From NCBI RefSeq assembly GCF_003627795.1, contig NZ_CP032684.1, forward strand, positions 3,718,001 through 3,782,000: a stretch of DNA of 64,000 bases, written 5' to 3'. Position 1 is the first letter of the stretch. The number at the start of each line of letters is the position of its first letter. Below are positions 45,302 through 56,600 of the stretch, piece by piece. A program made the position numbers and the translations under genes. The notes below the pieces were generated by a model that searched no databases, was not told where the DNA came from, and worked only from the letters and a program-made list of their open reading frames with translations. This DNA comes from Rhizobium sp. CCGE531. Lineage in GTDB: Bacteria; Pseudomonadota; Alphaproteobacteria; Rhizobiales; Rhizobiaceae.

Positions 45302-46603
45302 GTGCGAAAGCTCGCCAATCCCACTTCCGCGCCCGCGTATACGACGGTATCCAACCGCCTTTCAGCCGGCCGCGCCTCGATGACCGTCGCGGGGATTGCC
45401 CTCGCGATGCTGCTGGCCGGCTGCAACCAGCAGAATACCGCCCAGAACAATGTGCCGGCCGTCAAGACGGAAGTCAGCGCGATGTCGCTGCATCCGCAAT
45501 CCGTCGCGATCACCGCCGAACTGCCCGGCCGCACCAGCGCCTATCTCGTGGCCGAAGTGCGGCCGCAGGTCGGCGGCATCATTCGCAGCCGCAATTTCAA
45601 GGAAGGCAGCGAGGTCAAAGCGGGCGATGTGCTCTATGAAATCGATCCTGCCTCCTACCAGGCATCCTATGACAGCGCCGCCGCTGCTTTGCAGAAGGCG
45701 CAGGGCGCCTTGCCGAGCGCTCAGTCGAAGGTGGATCGATACAAGAGCCTCACGCAGCAGGACGCGGTCAGTAAACAAAATCTGGACGATGCCGTTTCCA
45801 CCCTGGCCCAGGCAAACGCCGACGTGGCATCCGCGAAAGCGACCCTGGAAACGGCCCGCATCAACCTCGATTACACCAAGATGCGTGCGCCGATCGCCGG
45901 CCGTGTCGATGCGTCCGCGGTGACCGTCGGCGCCCTCGTCACCGCCGAGCAAACGACAGCACTGACCACCATTCGCCAGCTCGATCCGATCAATGTCGAC
46001 GTCACGCAGTCGAGCACCAACCTGCTCGAATTCCGTCGAGCCATTGCCGATGGCAGGCTGAAGACCAGCGGCGACAATGTCTCCGTCCATCTGATGCTCG
46101 AAGACGGCAGCCAGTACAAGCAAACCGGCAAGCTGGAATTTGCGGAATCCTCCGTCGCCGAAACCGTCGGCACCATCACGGTGCGCGCCGTCTTCCCCAA
46201 TCCCGATCGTGTTCTGCTGCCTGGCATGTATGTGCGCGCAACTATTCAGGAAGGCATTGCCGAAAACAGCTTCCTGGTGCCGCAGCGCGCCGTGACGCGC
46301 AACACGAAGGGCGAACCGGTTGCCATGTTCGTGACCGCCGACGGCAAGGTGCAGCAGCGGGTGCTGAAAGTTCAGCGCAGCATCGGCAACAGCTGGCTCA
46401 TCGCCGAAGGCGTCAAGGATGGCGATCGCGTCATCGTCGAAGGCATCCAGCGCGTGCGCGACGGGCAGGAAGTCACGGTTTCTCCGGTGACGATCGACGA
46501 TGCCACCGGCGAGGTGAAGCAGGCTGCCGCCGATGGCAAGTCCACGGAGCAGGCCGAATTGGAAAAGACCGATACCAAAGCCGCCTCCGGCGCTCAGAAG
46601 TGA
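45302..46603 (+). CDS. RND efflux periplasmic adaptor (AcrA/MexA-like lipoprotein)
   Basis: A 433-residue adaptor from GTG 45302 (MRKLANPTSAPAY), with AGGAAA seven bases upstream. The lipobox LAMLLAGC ends at Cys41, so it is a lipoprotein anchored in the inner membrane. The MFP core is clear: LPGRTSAYLVAEVRPQVGGII near residue 80 (in pieces), the alpha-hairpin AAALQKAQGALPSAQSKVDRYKSL (in pieces) and the lipoyl return ARINLDYTKMRAPIAGRVD. The tail is lysine- and alanine-rich. It joins the RND pump encoded 9 bp downstream to an outer-membrane channel that is not encoded here. Confidence 0.9.
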   Translation: MRKLANPTSAPAYTTVSNRLSAGRASMTVAGIALAMLLAGCNQQNTAQNNVPAVKTEVSAMSLHPQSVAITAELPGRTSAYLVAEVRPQVGGIIRSRNFKEGSEVKAGDVLYEIDPASYQASYDSAAAALQKAQGALPSAQSKVDRYKSLTQQDAVSKQNLDDAVSTLAQANADVASAKATLETARINLDYTKMRAPIAGRVDASAVTVGALVTAEQTTALTTIRQLDPINVDVTQSSTNLLEFRRAIADGRLKTSGDNVSVHLMLEDGSQYKQTGKLEFAESSVAETVGTITVRAVFPNPDRVLLPGMYVRATIQEGIAENSFLVPQRAVTRNTKGEPVAMFVTADGKVQQRVLKVQRSIGNSWLIAEGVKDGDRVIVEGIQRVRDGQEVTVSPVTIDDATGEVKQAAADGKSTEQAELEKTDTKAASGAQK

Positions 46604-46612
46604 GGTGGTTCA

Positions 46613-49600
46613 ATGTCTCGTTTCTTTATTGACCGGCCGATCTTTGCCTGGGTTATCGCCATCGTCATCATGCTGGCGGGTGCGCTGTCGATCTTCACTC
46701 TATCGATCTCGCAATATCCGCAGATAGCCCCCACCACGGTCAGCATTTCCGCCACTTATTCGGGCGCTGACGCCGCAACCGTCGAAAACTCGGTGACCAA
46801 GGTCATCGAGCAGGGCATGACGGGTATCGACAATCTTGACTACATGACGTCGACCTCGACCTCCACGGGCCAGGCCTCGATCTCGCTGACCTTTAACAAC
46901 AAGGCGGATTCCGACGTCGCGCAGATGCAGGTGCAGAACAAGCTGCAGCTCGTTACCGCGCAATTGCCGACGACGGTTCAGACCAGCGGCATCGTCGTTT
47001 CCAAGTCGACGTCGAACTTCCTGATGGTCGTCGGCTTCGTATCGACGGATGGCAAGCTCAACTCGAACGACCTTGCCGACTATGTTTCGAGCACCCTCAA
47101 CGATACGCTGAAGCGTATCGAAGGCGTCGGCAATACGCAGATCTTCGGTTCCGGCTATGCCATGCGCATCTGGGTGGATCCGGACAAGCTTGCCAAGTAC
47201 CAGCTGATGGTGAGCGATGTCACCAGCGCGATCCAATCGCAGAATTCGCAGGTTTCCGCCGGTCAGCTCGGCGCCCTGCCCCAGCGCAAGGGCCAGCAGC
47301 TCAACGCGACCGTGACGGCCAAGAGCCGCCTGCAGACGCCCGAGCAATTCGAAAACATCATCCTGAAGAGCCAGTCCAACGGCTCGCTGGTCCGATTGAA
47401 CGATGTCGCCACCGTCGAGCTCGGGGCAGAGAGCTACACGACGTCGAGCACCTACAACAGTCATCCTTCGGCCGGTCTCGCCGTTAACCTCGCCTCGGGC
47501 GCCAATGCCATCAACACGGCGGAGGCGGTGCGGACCACCATCAACAATCTGAGCCAGACGCTGCCGCCGAACGTCGAGGTGGTCTATCCCTACGACACGA
47601 CGCCGTTCGTGAAGCTGTCGATCGAGGACGTGGTCAAGACGCTGTTCGAAGCCATCGTGCTCGTCTTCATCGTCATGTTCGTCTTCCTGCAGAACATCCG
47701 CGCCACGCTGATCCCGACGCTCGCCGTGCCCGTCGTCCTGCTCGGCACCTTCGGCGTGCTCTCGCTCTTCGGCTACTCCATCAACACATTGACCATGTTC
47801 GGCATGGTGCTCGCCATCGGCCTTCTCGTCGACGATGCCATCGTCGTCGTCGAAAACGTCGAGCGCGTGATGGAGGAAGAGGGATTGTCGCCGCGCGAGG
47901 CGACGATCAAGTCGATGCAGGAAATCACCGGCGCCCTGATCGGCATCGCGACGGTCCTGTCGGCCGTGTTCATTCCGATGGCGTTCTTCTCCGGTTCGGT
48001 CGGCGTCATCTACCGGCAGTTCTCGGTAACGATCGTCTCGGCGATGGTCCTGTCGGTCATCGTTGCGTTGATTCTGACGCCTGCCCTTTGTGCCACTATT
48101 CTCAAGAAACCTCAGCACGGGGCCAAGGAGAGGGGCGTCTTCGGCTGGTTCAACCGCAACTTCGAGCGCGCGACGCATCGCTACCAGCGCGGCGTCCACG
48201 GCATGATCCGCCTCACCATCGTCTTCCTGCTGGTGTTCGTTGCGATCGGCGGCGGCGTCGCTTACCTGTTCAACCGCCTGCCGAGCTCCTTCCTGCCGGA
48301 AGAGGACCAGGGCATCCTGTTGACCGCGATCCAGCTTCCGCCGGGCGCCACATCCTCTCGGACCTGGACCGTGCTCAACCGGGTGAAGGACTACTATCTC
48401 AACAATGAGAAGGATTACGTGGAAGGCGCATTCGCGGTCGCCGGTTTCGGCTTCAGCGGCCAGGGCCAGAATGTCGGTATCGTCTTCGTCAGGCTGAAGG
48501 ACTTCGACCAGCGCAAGACGCCGCAGTCGAAGGCGCAGGCAATTGCCGGCCGCGCCATGGGTGCCTTCTCGAAGATCAAGGATGGCAGCGTCTTTGCGCT
48601 TGCGCCTCCGGCGATCCCCGGTTTCGGCAGTTCGAGCGGCTTTGACTTCTTCATCAAGGATATCAACGGCGCCGGCCATGCCGCATTGATCCAGGCCCGC
48701 AACCAGTTGCTCGGCGCCGCGGCAAAGAACCCGAAGCTGTTCGGCACCCGTCCGAACGGCCAGGAAGATACGCCGCAATATTCCCTGAACATCGATCAGG
48801 AAAAGGCGAGCGCGCTGAATATCAAGCTTTCCGACATCGACACGACCTTGTCGACGGCCTGGGGCGGCACCTACGTCAACGACTTCATCGACCGCGGCCG
48901 CGTGAAGAAGGTTTACGTACAGGCGGATAAGAATTTCCGCATGCAGCCGGAGGATTTCGGCCGCTGGTACGTGCGCAACTCCGGTGGCGACATGGTGCCG
49001 TTCTCGGCCTTCTCGAACGGCGAGTGGAACTACGGTTCGCCGCGCCTGGAACGCTATAACGGCTCGTCCGCCGTCGAAATCCAGGGTTCGGCGGCGCCGG
49101 GCGTCTCGTCGGGCGACGCCATGAACGAGATCGACAAGGTCATGGCAAGCCTGCCGCCGGGCTTCAGCCACGAATGGACCAGCCTGTCCGCCCAGGAAAA
49201 GCTCTCCGGCAACCAGGCAAGCCAGCTCTATGCCATCTCCATCCTGGTCGTCTTCCTGGCGCTCGCCGCCCTCTACGAGAGCTGGTCGATCCCGCTTGCC
49301 GTCATGCTGTCGGTGCCGATCGGCATCTTCGGCGCGCTGCTGGCCGCAACCCTGTTCGGCCAGTCGAACGACGTCTATTTCAAGGTCGGTCTGCTGACGA
49401 CCATCGGTCTGGCCGCCAAGAACGCCATCCTGATCGTCGAATTCGCCATCGAGCAGCAGAACCAGGGCAAGAACCTGATCGACGCGACGCTGGTGGCATC
49501 CCGCCAGCGCCTGCGACCGATCCTGATGACCTCGCTCGCCTTCATCCTCGGCGTTATGCCGCTGGCGATCGCCAACGGTGCCGGCTCGGGCAGCCAGAAC

Positions 49601-49759
49601 TCGATCGGCATCGGCGTCATGGGCGGCATGATCTCGGCAACCGTACTCGGTATCTTCTTCATCCCGCTGCTCTTCGTCTCGGTGCGCCGCATCTTCAAGG
49701 GCAAGGTCGCATCGACGGCATCGGACACTCCGGCGACCGATACCGGCACTACGCACTAA
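46613..49759 (+). CDS. RND multidrug efflux pump (AcrB/MexB-like, HAE1)
   Basis: A full-length 1048-residue HAE1 pump with 12 TM helices and two large periplasmic loops. It starts [22 protein letters not shown]4 carries [18 protein letters not shown], the proton-relay Asp pair. The late segment [18 protein letters not shown] matches AcrB (TM10 Lys). The mid-protein GAT-type loop [13 protein letters not shown] is intact. It should export hydrophobic toxic compounds, possibly plant phenolics, with the adaptor at 45302. The TetR gene at 44522 is its likely repressor. Confidence 0.93.
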   Translation: MSRFFIDRPIFAWVIAIVIMLAGALSIFTLSISQYPQIAPTTVSISATYSGADAATVENSVTKVIEQGMTGIDNLDYMTSTSTSTGQASISLTFNNKADSDVAQMQVQNKLQLVTAQLPTTVQTSGIVVSKSTSNFLMVVGFVSTDGKLNSNDLADYVSSTLNDTLKRIEGVGNTQIFGSGYAMRIWVDPDKLAKYQLMVSDVTSAIQSQNSQVSAGQLGALPQRKGQQLNATVTAKSRLQTPEQFENIILKSQSNGSLVRLNDVATVELGAESYTTSSTYNSHPSAGLAVNLASGANAINTAEAVRTTINNLSQTLPPNVEVVYPYDTTPFVKLSIEDVVKTLFEAIVLVFIVMFVFLQNIRATLIPTLAVPVVLLGTFGVLSLFGYSINTLTMFGMVLAIGLLVDDAIVVVENVERVMEEEGLSPREATIKSMQEITGALIGIATVLSAVFIPMAFFSGSVGVIYRQFSVTIVSAMVLSVIVALILTPALCATILKKPQHGAKERGVFGWFNRNFERATHRYQRGVHGMIRLTIVFLLVFVAIGGGVAYLFNRLPSSFLPEEDQGILLTAIQLPPGATSSRTWTVLNRVKDYYLNNEKDYVEGAFAVAGFGFSGQGQNVGIVFVRLKDFDQRKTPQSKAQAIAGRAMGAFSKIKDGSVFALAPPAIPGFGSSSGFDFFIKDINGAGHAALIQARNQLLGAAAKNPKLFGTRPNGQEDTPQYSLNIDQEKASALNIKLSDIDTTLSTAWGGTYVNDFIDRGRVKKVYVQADKNFRMQPEDFGRWYVRNSGGDMVPFSAFSNGEWNYGSPRLERYNGSSAVEIQGSAAPGVSSGDAMNEIDKVMASLPPGFSHEWTSLSAQEKLSGNQASQLYAISILVVFLALAALYESWSIPLAVMLSVPIGIFGALLAATLFGQSNDVYFKVGLLTTIGLAAKNAILIVEFAIEQQNQGKNLIDATLVASRQRLRPILMTSLAFILGVMPLAIANGAGSGSQNSIGIGVMGGMISATVLGIFFIPLLFVSVRRIFKGKVASTASDTPATDTGTTH

Positions 49760-49760
49760 C

Positions 49761-49777
49761 GAGCGGGTCGCCCGCTC
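49761..49777 (+). terminator. Short hairpin after the AcrB-like gene
   Basis: GAGCGGG, loop TCG, CCCGCTC, directly after the stop. Only a weak T-tract follows, so it may act with the larger hairpin 47 bp downstream. Confidence 0.45.
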
Positions 49778-49823
49778 TCGATTAAATCAAAGGGCTCCCG
49801 CGACAACGCCCAGCGACTAACGA

Positions 49824-49860
49824 AAATGTGGAACCGATAAAATTTTACGGTTCCACATTT
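49824..49860. promoter_or_regulatory. Perfect 13-bp inverted repeat
   Basis: AAATGTGGAACCG (49824-49836) and CGGTTCCACATTT (49848-49860) with the loop ATAAAATTTTA, itself self-complementary. The very stable structure lies between the pump gene and a low-G+C orphan gene. It could end pump transcription or mark the edge of an inserted segment. Confidence 0.6.
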
Positions 49861-49920
49861 CTGGTCATCGAGGAGAGCTTTAGAACCTTGTCGGCCGACA
49901 CAAAGTCCGGAACGCAAAGC

Positions 49921-50364
49921 ATGAACAACTTCAGTCCATCCCAAGCCTTCGCTGAATTTTTCTTTTTTGCCATCGACCACGGCTTCGCGAGTGTTGAAGA
50001 TGGTGGGGGTCCGCTTATTCCGTTCACAATGCTTGTGGACTCAGCAGGTCAAAAAAAGCTCACTCGTTTTGCCATGGACAAGCTCGAAGATGGTGTTCAA
50101 GCTGCCAAGAATAGTGTCACGCCGACTGGAGCGATAGCGATGTATGCAATAGCTTGGGACGGCTTCATCACAATTGAAGGGCGTAAATGGGATGCTATTT
50201 GCGTTGAAGCTGGCGAAGCCCAAACGGAATTCGGTGTGCTGCTTTGTCAGCGATACACCGCGGAAAAGAAGGGATTGCTGCGAAAGACCCGCTCAGTGCG
50301 CGTGGGCAACCCGGCGCTTATAGAGAGACTCCCGTCTCGACTCTGGGTCGGCAGCGGGCTGTAG
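49921..50364 (+). CDS. Low-G+C orphan hypothetical protein
   Basis: At least 147 residues from ATG 49921 (MNNFSPSQAFAEFFFFAID); in-frame TTG 49888 (with GAGGAG 14 bases upstream) and GTG 49828 would give longer products. There is no signal peptide. The protein has no domain I recognise. It reads as a compact alpha/beta protein with AIAMYAIAWDGFITIEGRKWDAI in the middle (in pieces) and a basic KKGLLRKTRSVRVG stretch near the C-terminus. Base composition is distinctly lower in G+C than its pump-gene neighbours. It lies between the strong inverted repeat and the next operon, so it may be acquired. Confidence 0.5.
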   Translation: MNNFSPSQAFAEFFFFAIDHGFASVEDGGGPLIPFTMLVDSAGQKKLTRFAMDKLEDGVQAAKNSVTPTGAIAMYAIAWDGFITIEGRKWDAICVEAGEAQTEFGVLLCQRYTAEKKGLLRKTRSVRVGNPALIERLPSRLWVGSGL

Positions 50365-50552
50365 TGGTCGGCAGCTCTCCATCCCATCGAGACTCTTATT
50401 ACTCTATGCGGTATCTGTTGGTTCCCTTTCGACCTGTCACGCTGATCCTCCACTACAGCGGCGATGCCGAAGTTCGGACAATGCGGTTTTTGCAAAAATA
50501 AGATTCGTTCCCCGGAAGATCGTGATCTGCGATGAGGGAAACAGAGTGCTCG

Positions 50553-53500
50553 TCAGCTCGACGAAGCCGGAACCGGCGCCGCAGGCTGCGCCTTCGGCGA
50601 CCATTTTGCATGCAGCTTGGCAAGCATCAGGTAGATGATCGGCGTGGTATAGAGCGTCAGCACCTGCGACACGACAAGGCCGCCGACGATGGTGATGCCG
50701 AGCGGGCGGCGCAGCTCCGAGCCCGGGCCGGTGGCGATGATCAGCGGGATGGCGCCCATCAGCGCCGCCAGCGTCGTCATCAGGATCGGCCGAAAACGCT
50801 TGAGGCATGCCTGATAGATGGCTTCCTCCGAAGACAGGCCGAGCGTTCGCTCGCCATGCAGGGCAAAGTCCACCATCATGATGCCGTTCTTCTTGACGAT
50901 GCCGATCAAAAGGATGATGCCGATGAAGGCGATCAGCGTCAGCTCCGTACCGCTGATGGCGAGCGCCAGCAGCGCGCCGAGGCCGGCCGACGGCAGCGTC
51001 GAGATGATCGTCAGCGGATGCGCAAGGCTTTCGTAGAGGATGCCGAGAACGATGTAGACGGTCAGCAGCGCCGCCAGAAGCAGCAGCGGCTGGCTGCCGG
51101 ACGATTGCGTGACGCTCGCCGCGTCGCCGGCAAAATCCGCATGCAGCGTATCGGGCAGGTGCATGTCCAGTACCGCTTTCTGGATGGCATCGTTCGCCAC
51201 CTGCAGCGGCGTATTGAGCGCCAGATTGTAGGAGATGGTCACCGACGGATACTGACCCTGATGGTTGACCACCAGCGGCGCCAGCGTTCGATCGATCGAT
51301 GCGACCGCGTTCAGCGGCACCTGCTTGCCGCCGGAGGCCGGCACATGCAGCTTGGAAATGTCATGGGGATCGAGAGCATAGTTTGGATTCGCCTCCAGCA
51401 CGACGCGATACTGGTTGCGCTGCGTATAGATCGTCGAGATCTGCCGCTGCGCGAAGGCATTGTTTAACGCGGCGTCGATGGACTGGATGCTGACGCCGAG
51501 CTGCGAGGCCATGCTGCGGTCGATATTGACTGTCGCCTGCAAGCCGTTGGGCTGCCTGTCGGTCGCGACATCGGTCAGCTCATGAAGGGTCTGCAGGCGC
51601 AGCATCACCTTGGGCGCCCATTCGACCAGCTCGTCATAGTTCGGGCTCCAGAGCGTGAACTGATATTGCGATTGCGACTGGCGCGCGCCGGCGCGGATAT
51701 CGCCGGGCGAAAACAGGAAGGTGCTGAGGCCCGGAACGGCCATCAGCTGCTTGCGAAGCCGGTCTATGACTTCGGCCGTCGGCGCGCGCTCCGATTCCGG
51801 CTTCAACGAAATAAAGAGCTGCCCGCGATTGGCGGAGCTGGAGAAACCTCCACCGCCCACGGAGGAGCCGAGACCGGAAACCGCCGGATCCTTCGCGGCA
51901 ATATCGGCCGCCTGCTGCTGCAGCTTGACCATGGCCGGATAGGAAATATCGGTCGCCGCCTGCGTCCCGCCCTGGATGAATCCCGTATCGTCCTGCGGAA
52001 GGAAGCCCTTCGGCACCTTGACGTAGAGATAGCCGGACATGAGCACGCAGGCGATGATGACAAGCACGGAAAGCACCCGATGGTGCAGCACGGCTTTCAG
52101 CGTGCGGCCGTAAAATCCGATAATCGCGCCCAATGTGCCCTCGACGAGGCGGCCGAACGGGCCGGGCCGCGCGCCGATGTCATGTGGACGCAGGCGATGG
52201 CCGCAGATCATCGGCGTCAGCGTCAGCGACACCAGGGTCGAAACGACGATCGTAAAGCCGAGCGTCAGCGAAAAGGTCTGAAAGAAGCGGCCGACGATGC
52301 CGCCCATGAAGAACAGCGGGATGAAAGCGGCAAGCAGCGACAGGCTGATCGAGATGACCGTGAAGCCGATCTGCTTCGCGCCTTCGAGCGCTGCCCGCAT
52401 GGGCTTCATGCCGGTTTCCAGGTTGGCGTAGACGTTCTCGATCATGACGATGGCGTCATCGACGACGAAGCCGACGGAGACGGCGAGCGCCATGAGGGAG
52501 AGATTGTCGATCGACAGCCCGAAGAGCCACATCGCGGCAAAGGTTCCGGCAAGCGACAGAGGCACGGTGACGCCGGCGGCAAAGGTCGGCGTGGCGCGCC
52601 GCAGGAAGACGAAGACCACGCCCATGACCAAGCAGATGGTGGCAAGCAGCGTCCATTGCATGTCGTTGACGCTGGCATGGATCGTCGTGGTGCGGTCGGA
52701 AAGGATGGAAATCTTTACCCCGGTGGGAATGAGCCGCTGCAGCTCGGGGATCAGCTGCTTGACGCCCTCGACGGTGGCGATGACATTCGCATCCGCCTGC
52801 TTGGTGATATTGAGCAGCACGGCCGGCTTGCCGTCATACCAGGCATCGGAGCGGCTGTTGCGCACGCCCGGCTCGACGGTGGCGATATCGGAGAGACGAA
52901 CGGCCGTGCCATCGCGGCTTTGCACGATGATCCTTCCATAGGCCTCCGGCGTGCGCAGCTGGCTGTTCATGCCAACGGAGAACGCGCCGGCCGCCCCGTC
53001 GATGGAGCCGAAGGGACCGAGCACATTGGCATTGACGATCGCCGTGCGGATGGTGTCGAGCGACAGGCCCATGGCCGCGAGCCGATCGGGATCGAGCCTG
53101 ACGCGCACGGCCGGCTGGTCGGCGCCGCTGACGGTGACGCCGCCGACGCCATCCACCTGCGCGATCCGCTGCACGACCACCGTGTCGGCCGCATCATAGA
53201 TGGCGCTTGCGGGGACATTGTCCGACGTCAGCGCCAGGATCAGGACGGGCGCTGCCGCCGGATTGATCTTGCGGAAGGACGGCAAGGTCGGCAGATCGCC
53301 CGGCAAATCGGTCGCCGCCGCATTCAGCGCTGCCTGCACATCCTGAGCGGCGCCATCGACGCTGCGCGAAAGGTCGAATTGCGCGATGATGGTGCTCGAT
53401 CCGAGCGAGCTGACCGAGGACAGTTGCGTGATGCCGGCAATCGTGCCGAGATGTCGTTCGAGAGGGGCTGCAACGCTCGCCGCCATGCTGGCGGGATCGG

Positions 53501-53660
53501 CGCCGGGACGGCTGGCTGAGACGACGATGGTCGGCAGATCCACGGTCGGCAGGCTTGCCACCGGCAGGAAACGATAGGCGACGATGCCGAGGATCATCAG
53601 CCCGATCGCCAGAAGCGTCGTCCCGACCGGGCGTTTGATGAACGGCTCGGAGATGTTCAT
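50553..53660 (-). CDS. mdtC: RND efflux pump subunit (MdtC-like)
   Basis: A 1035-residue RND protein starting MNISEPFIKRPVGTTLLAIG. It carries ASLPTVDLPTIVVSASRPGADPASMA (in pieces), FVVDDAIVMIENVYANLE (TM4 proton relay) and the later IVKKNGIMMVDFAL segment. These are typical of MdtB/MdtC/MuxB-type pumps, which form a heterotrimer. It overlaps the upstream RND gene by 4 bp (ATGA). The C-terminus ends with a short alanine/proline/serine tail. With the genes at 53657 and 56773 it forms a three-gene MdtABC-type operon on the minus strand. Confidence 0.88.
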   Translation of the reverse strand: MNISEPFIKRPVGTTLLAIGLMILGIVAYRFLPVASLPTVDLPTIVVSASRPGADPASMAASVAAPLERHLGTIAGITQLSSVSSLGSSTIIAQFDLSRSVDGAAQDVQAALNAAATDLPGDLPTLPSFRKINPAAAPVLILALTSDNVPASAIYDAADTVVVQRIAQVDGVGGVTVSGADQPAVRVRLDPDRLAAMGLSLDTIRTAIVNANVLGPFGSIDGAAGAFSVGMNSQLRTPEAYGRIIVQSRDGTAVRLSDIATVEPGVRNSRSDAWYDGKPAVLLNITKQADANVIATVEGVKQLIPELQRLIPTGVKISILSDRTTTIHASVNDMQWTLLATICLVMGVVFVFLRRATPTFAAGVTVPLSLAGTFAAMWLFGLSIDNLSLMALAVSVGFVVDDAIVMIENVYANLETGMKPMRAALEGAKQIGFTVISISLSLLAAFIPLFFMGGIVGRFFQTFSLTLGFTIVVSTLVSLTLTPMICGHRLRPHDIGARPGPFGRLVEGTLGAIIGFYGRTLKAVLHHRVLSVLVIIACVLMSGYLYVKVPKGFLPQDDTGFIQGGTQAATDISYPAMVKLQQQAADIAAKDPAVSGLGSSVGGGGFSSSANRGQLFISLKPESERAPTAEVIDRLRKQLMAVPGLSTFLFSPGDIRAGARQSQSQYQFTLWSPNYDELVEWAPKVMLRLQTLHELTDVATDRQPNGLQATVNIDRSMASQLGVSIQSIDAALNNAFAQRQISTIYTQRNQYRVVLEANPNYALDPHDISKLHVPASGGKQVPLNAVASIDRTLAPLVVNHQGQYPSVTISYNLALNTPLQVANDAIQKAVLDMHLPDTLHADFAGDAASVTQSSGSQPLLLLAALLTVYIVLGILYESLAHPLTIISTLPSAGLGALLALAISGTELTLIAFIGIILLIGIVKKNGIMMVDFALHGERTLGLSSEEAIYQACLKRFRPILMTTLAALMGAIPLIIATGPGSELRRPLGITIVGGLVVSQVLTLYTTPIIYLMLAKLHAKWSPKAQPAAPVPASSS

Positions 53661-56600
53661 GTCTCGCCACCCGCCAGATCGTTCATTTCAGCGCTCGGCG
53701 TGCCGCTGGTGCGGCCGACGATGCGGGCGCGCAGACGCTCGAAAGCCAGGTAGATCACCGGCGTCGTATAGAGCGTCAGGAGCTGCGAAAGCACGAGACC
53801 GCCGATGATGGTGATCCCAAGCGGAATGCGCAGCTCGGCGCCCGTGCCCTGCGCCAGCGCCAGCGGCAAGGCCCCGAAGAGCGCCGCGAGCGTCGTCATC
53901 ATGATCGGCCGGAAACGCAGGATCGAGGCCTTGAGGATCGCCTCGCGCGGCTCGAGGCCTTCCTTGCGCTCCGCTTCCAGCGCGAAGTCGATCATCATGA
54001 TCGCATTCTTCTTCACAATGCCCATCAAGAGCACTATGCCGATTAGGGCGATGATCGACAGATCCTGCCCGAACAGCATCAACGCCAGCAGCGCGCCGAC
54101 GCCGGCGGAAGGCAGCGTCGAAAGGATCGTCACGGGATGGACTGCGCTCTCGTAGAGCAGGCCGAGCACGATGTAGATCGTCACGACCGCGGCAAGGATC
54201 AGCCAGGGCTCGCCCGCAAGCGACGAGGCGAACTCCTCGGCATCGCCGGAATATTTGCGCTGGATGGTGTCGGGCATGCCGATGTCCAGCTCCGCCGCCT
54301 TGATCTCGGTCACGGCCTCGCTCAGCGACGCGCCCTTGGCGAGGTCGAAGCTGAGCGTGACGGCCGGAAACTGCTCGTCATGGCTGATGACCAGCGGCGC
54401 GGTCGTGAAACTCGCCGTCGTGAAGGCGTTGAGCGGCACTTGCGTATCGCTGGCGCCGGCGACATAGAGCTTGTCGAGCGACTTCGGATCCGACTGGTAT
54501 TGCGGTGCCGCTTCCAGGATGACGCGGTACTGGTTGGCCTGGCCGTAGATCGTCGCGATCTGGCGCTGGCCGAAGGCGTCGTTCAGCGTATCGCCGATAG
54601 CCTGCATCGAGACACCGAGCCGCGAGGCGATCTCGCGGTCGACATCGACGAAGATGCGGCCGCCGCCCATTTCGACTTCGGAGGCGACATCCATCAGCTT
54701 CGGGCTTTGTTGCAGCCGTTGCGCCAGCTTTGCGGCCCAATCGACCACGGTCGCCGTATCCGTTCCCGTCAATGTATATTGATAGGGCGCGCGGCTTGCC
54801 CGGGTGCTGATCGAGATGTCGCGCACGCTCTGGAAGGTCACGTGGATGCCCGGCATGCCGGTGACCTCATCGCGCATCCGATCGATGATCTGATCGGCGG
54901 AAGCGTTGCGCTGGTTTCTCGGTTTCAGCACGAGGCTGAGATTGCCGGTGTTCAGCGTCAGATTGCTGGCGCTGGTGCCGATGACAGAGACGACGCCGCT
55001 GACATCCGGATCTTTGCGCAGCCGGTCGGCGACATCAGCCTGTATCTTCTTCATCGTTTCGAAGGAAGTGGTCGGCTCGGCCTCGATGACGGCGGTGATC
55101 AGGCCGGTATCCTGAGCCGGCAGGAAACCTTTGGGGATGACGACATAGAGCGCGGTCGTCGCGGCCAGCGTGACGATGGTGATCACGAGCATCAGCGCGC
55201 TGCGATCCACCGCCCAGACGAGGCTGCGGCGATAGCCTTCGATCAGCCACTCGGTGAAGCGATCGGCACCGGCCAGGAAGCCGCCTTGCCGCTCCCGAGG
55301 CTTGCGCAGGATGCGCGCGCACATCATCGGCGTCAGCGTCAACGAAACCACGGCCGACACGACCACGGCGATGGTCAGCGTCAACGCGAATTCGCGGAAC
55401 ATGCGCCCCACGATCCCGGTCATGAACAGCAGCGGAATGAACACCGCAACCAGCGAGACGGTGAGCGAAATGATAGTGAAGCCGATCTCGCCGGCACCCT
55501 TCAGCGCCGCCTGCATCGGGTTCTCGCCCTCTTCGATATGGCGGGCGATGTTCTCGATCATCACGATGGCGTCGTCGACGACGAAGCCGGTGCCGATGGT
55601 CAGCGCCATCAGCGAGAGATTGTCGAGGCTGAAGCCGGCGAACCACATGACGCCGAAGGTCGCGATCAGCGACAGCGGCAGCGCGACGCCGGCAATGAAG
55701 GTCGCCGTCATCGTTCGCAGGAACAGCAGAACCACGAGAATGACGAGGCCGATGCTGATGACCAGCGTCCATTGCACGTCATGGATCGAAGCCCGGATGG
55801 TCTCGGTGCGGTCATTGACGATATCGAGCGAAACGCCGGCCGGCATGGCCTGCTTCAGCTTCGGGATCTGCTTCAGCACGTCCTCGACCGTCTGGATGAC
55901 GTTGGCGCCCGGCTGGCGCATGATGTCGATAATGACGGCGGGCTGTCCCTGATACCAGGCGCCGACGCGATTGTTCTCCAGCCCCTCGACAACGGTTGCC
56001 ACGTCCTTCAACTGCACCGGCGCACTGTTGCGATAGGCGACGATGACGGACTTATAGACGTTGGGATCGACGATCTGGTCGTTGGCGGCAAGCGTGAAGC
56101 TCTGCTGCGTGCCGTCGAGCGCCCCCTTGGCGCCGGCGACGCTGGCATTGGTAATCGCGGTGCGGATATCCTCGAGCGCAAGGCCATAGGAGGCGAGACG
56201 CGGCAGATCCACCTGGATGCGGATGGCGGGCTTGACGCCGCCCTGGATGTTGACGTCGCCGACGCCGGATACTTCGCTCAAGCGCTGCGCCATCATCGTA
56301 TCGGCGAAATCGCTGAGTTCGCGGATCGAATAGCTGTTGGAGCGCAACGCCAGCGTCACGATCGGCGTATCGGCCGGGTTCACCTTCGAATAGGTCGGCG
56401 GATAGGGGAGCGTGCGCGGCAACGTCGAGCCGGCGGCATTGATCGCCGCCTGCACGTCCTGCGCGGCGCCATCGATATCGCGGCCGAGATCGAACTGCAG
56501 CGTGATCTGGCTGATGCCGAAGGCGCTCGACGACGTCATGGAGGCGAGCGACGGAATCTGGCCGAGCGGCCGCTCCAACGGCGCCGTCACCAGCGCGGCC

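Noticed and set aside
46700..49756. 1018-residue open frame antisense to the AcrB-like gene
   Set aside because: It is a high-G+C shadow of a conserved RND gene, with Asp/Arg/Gly-rich composition and no family pattern. Similar long shadows at 35580-38000, 54137-56764 and 51582-53519 were rejected for the same reason.
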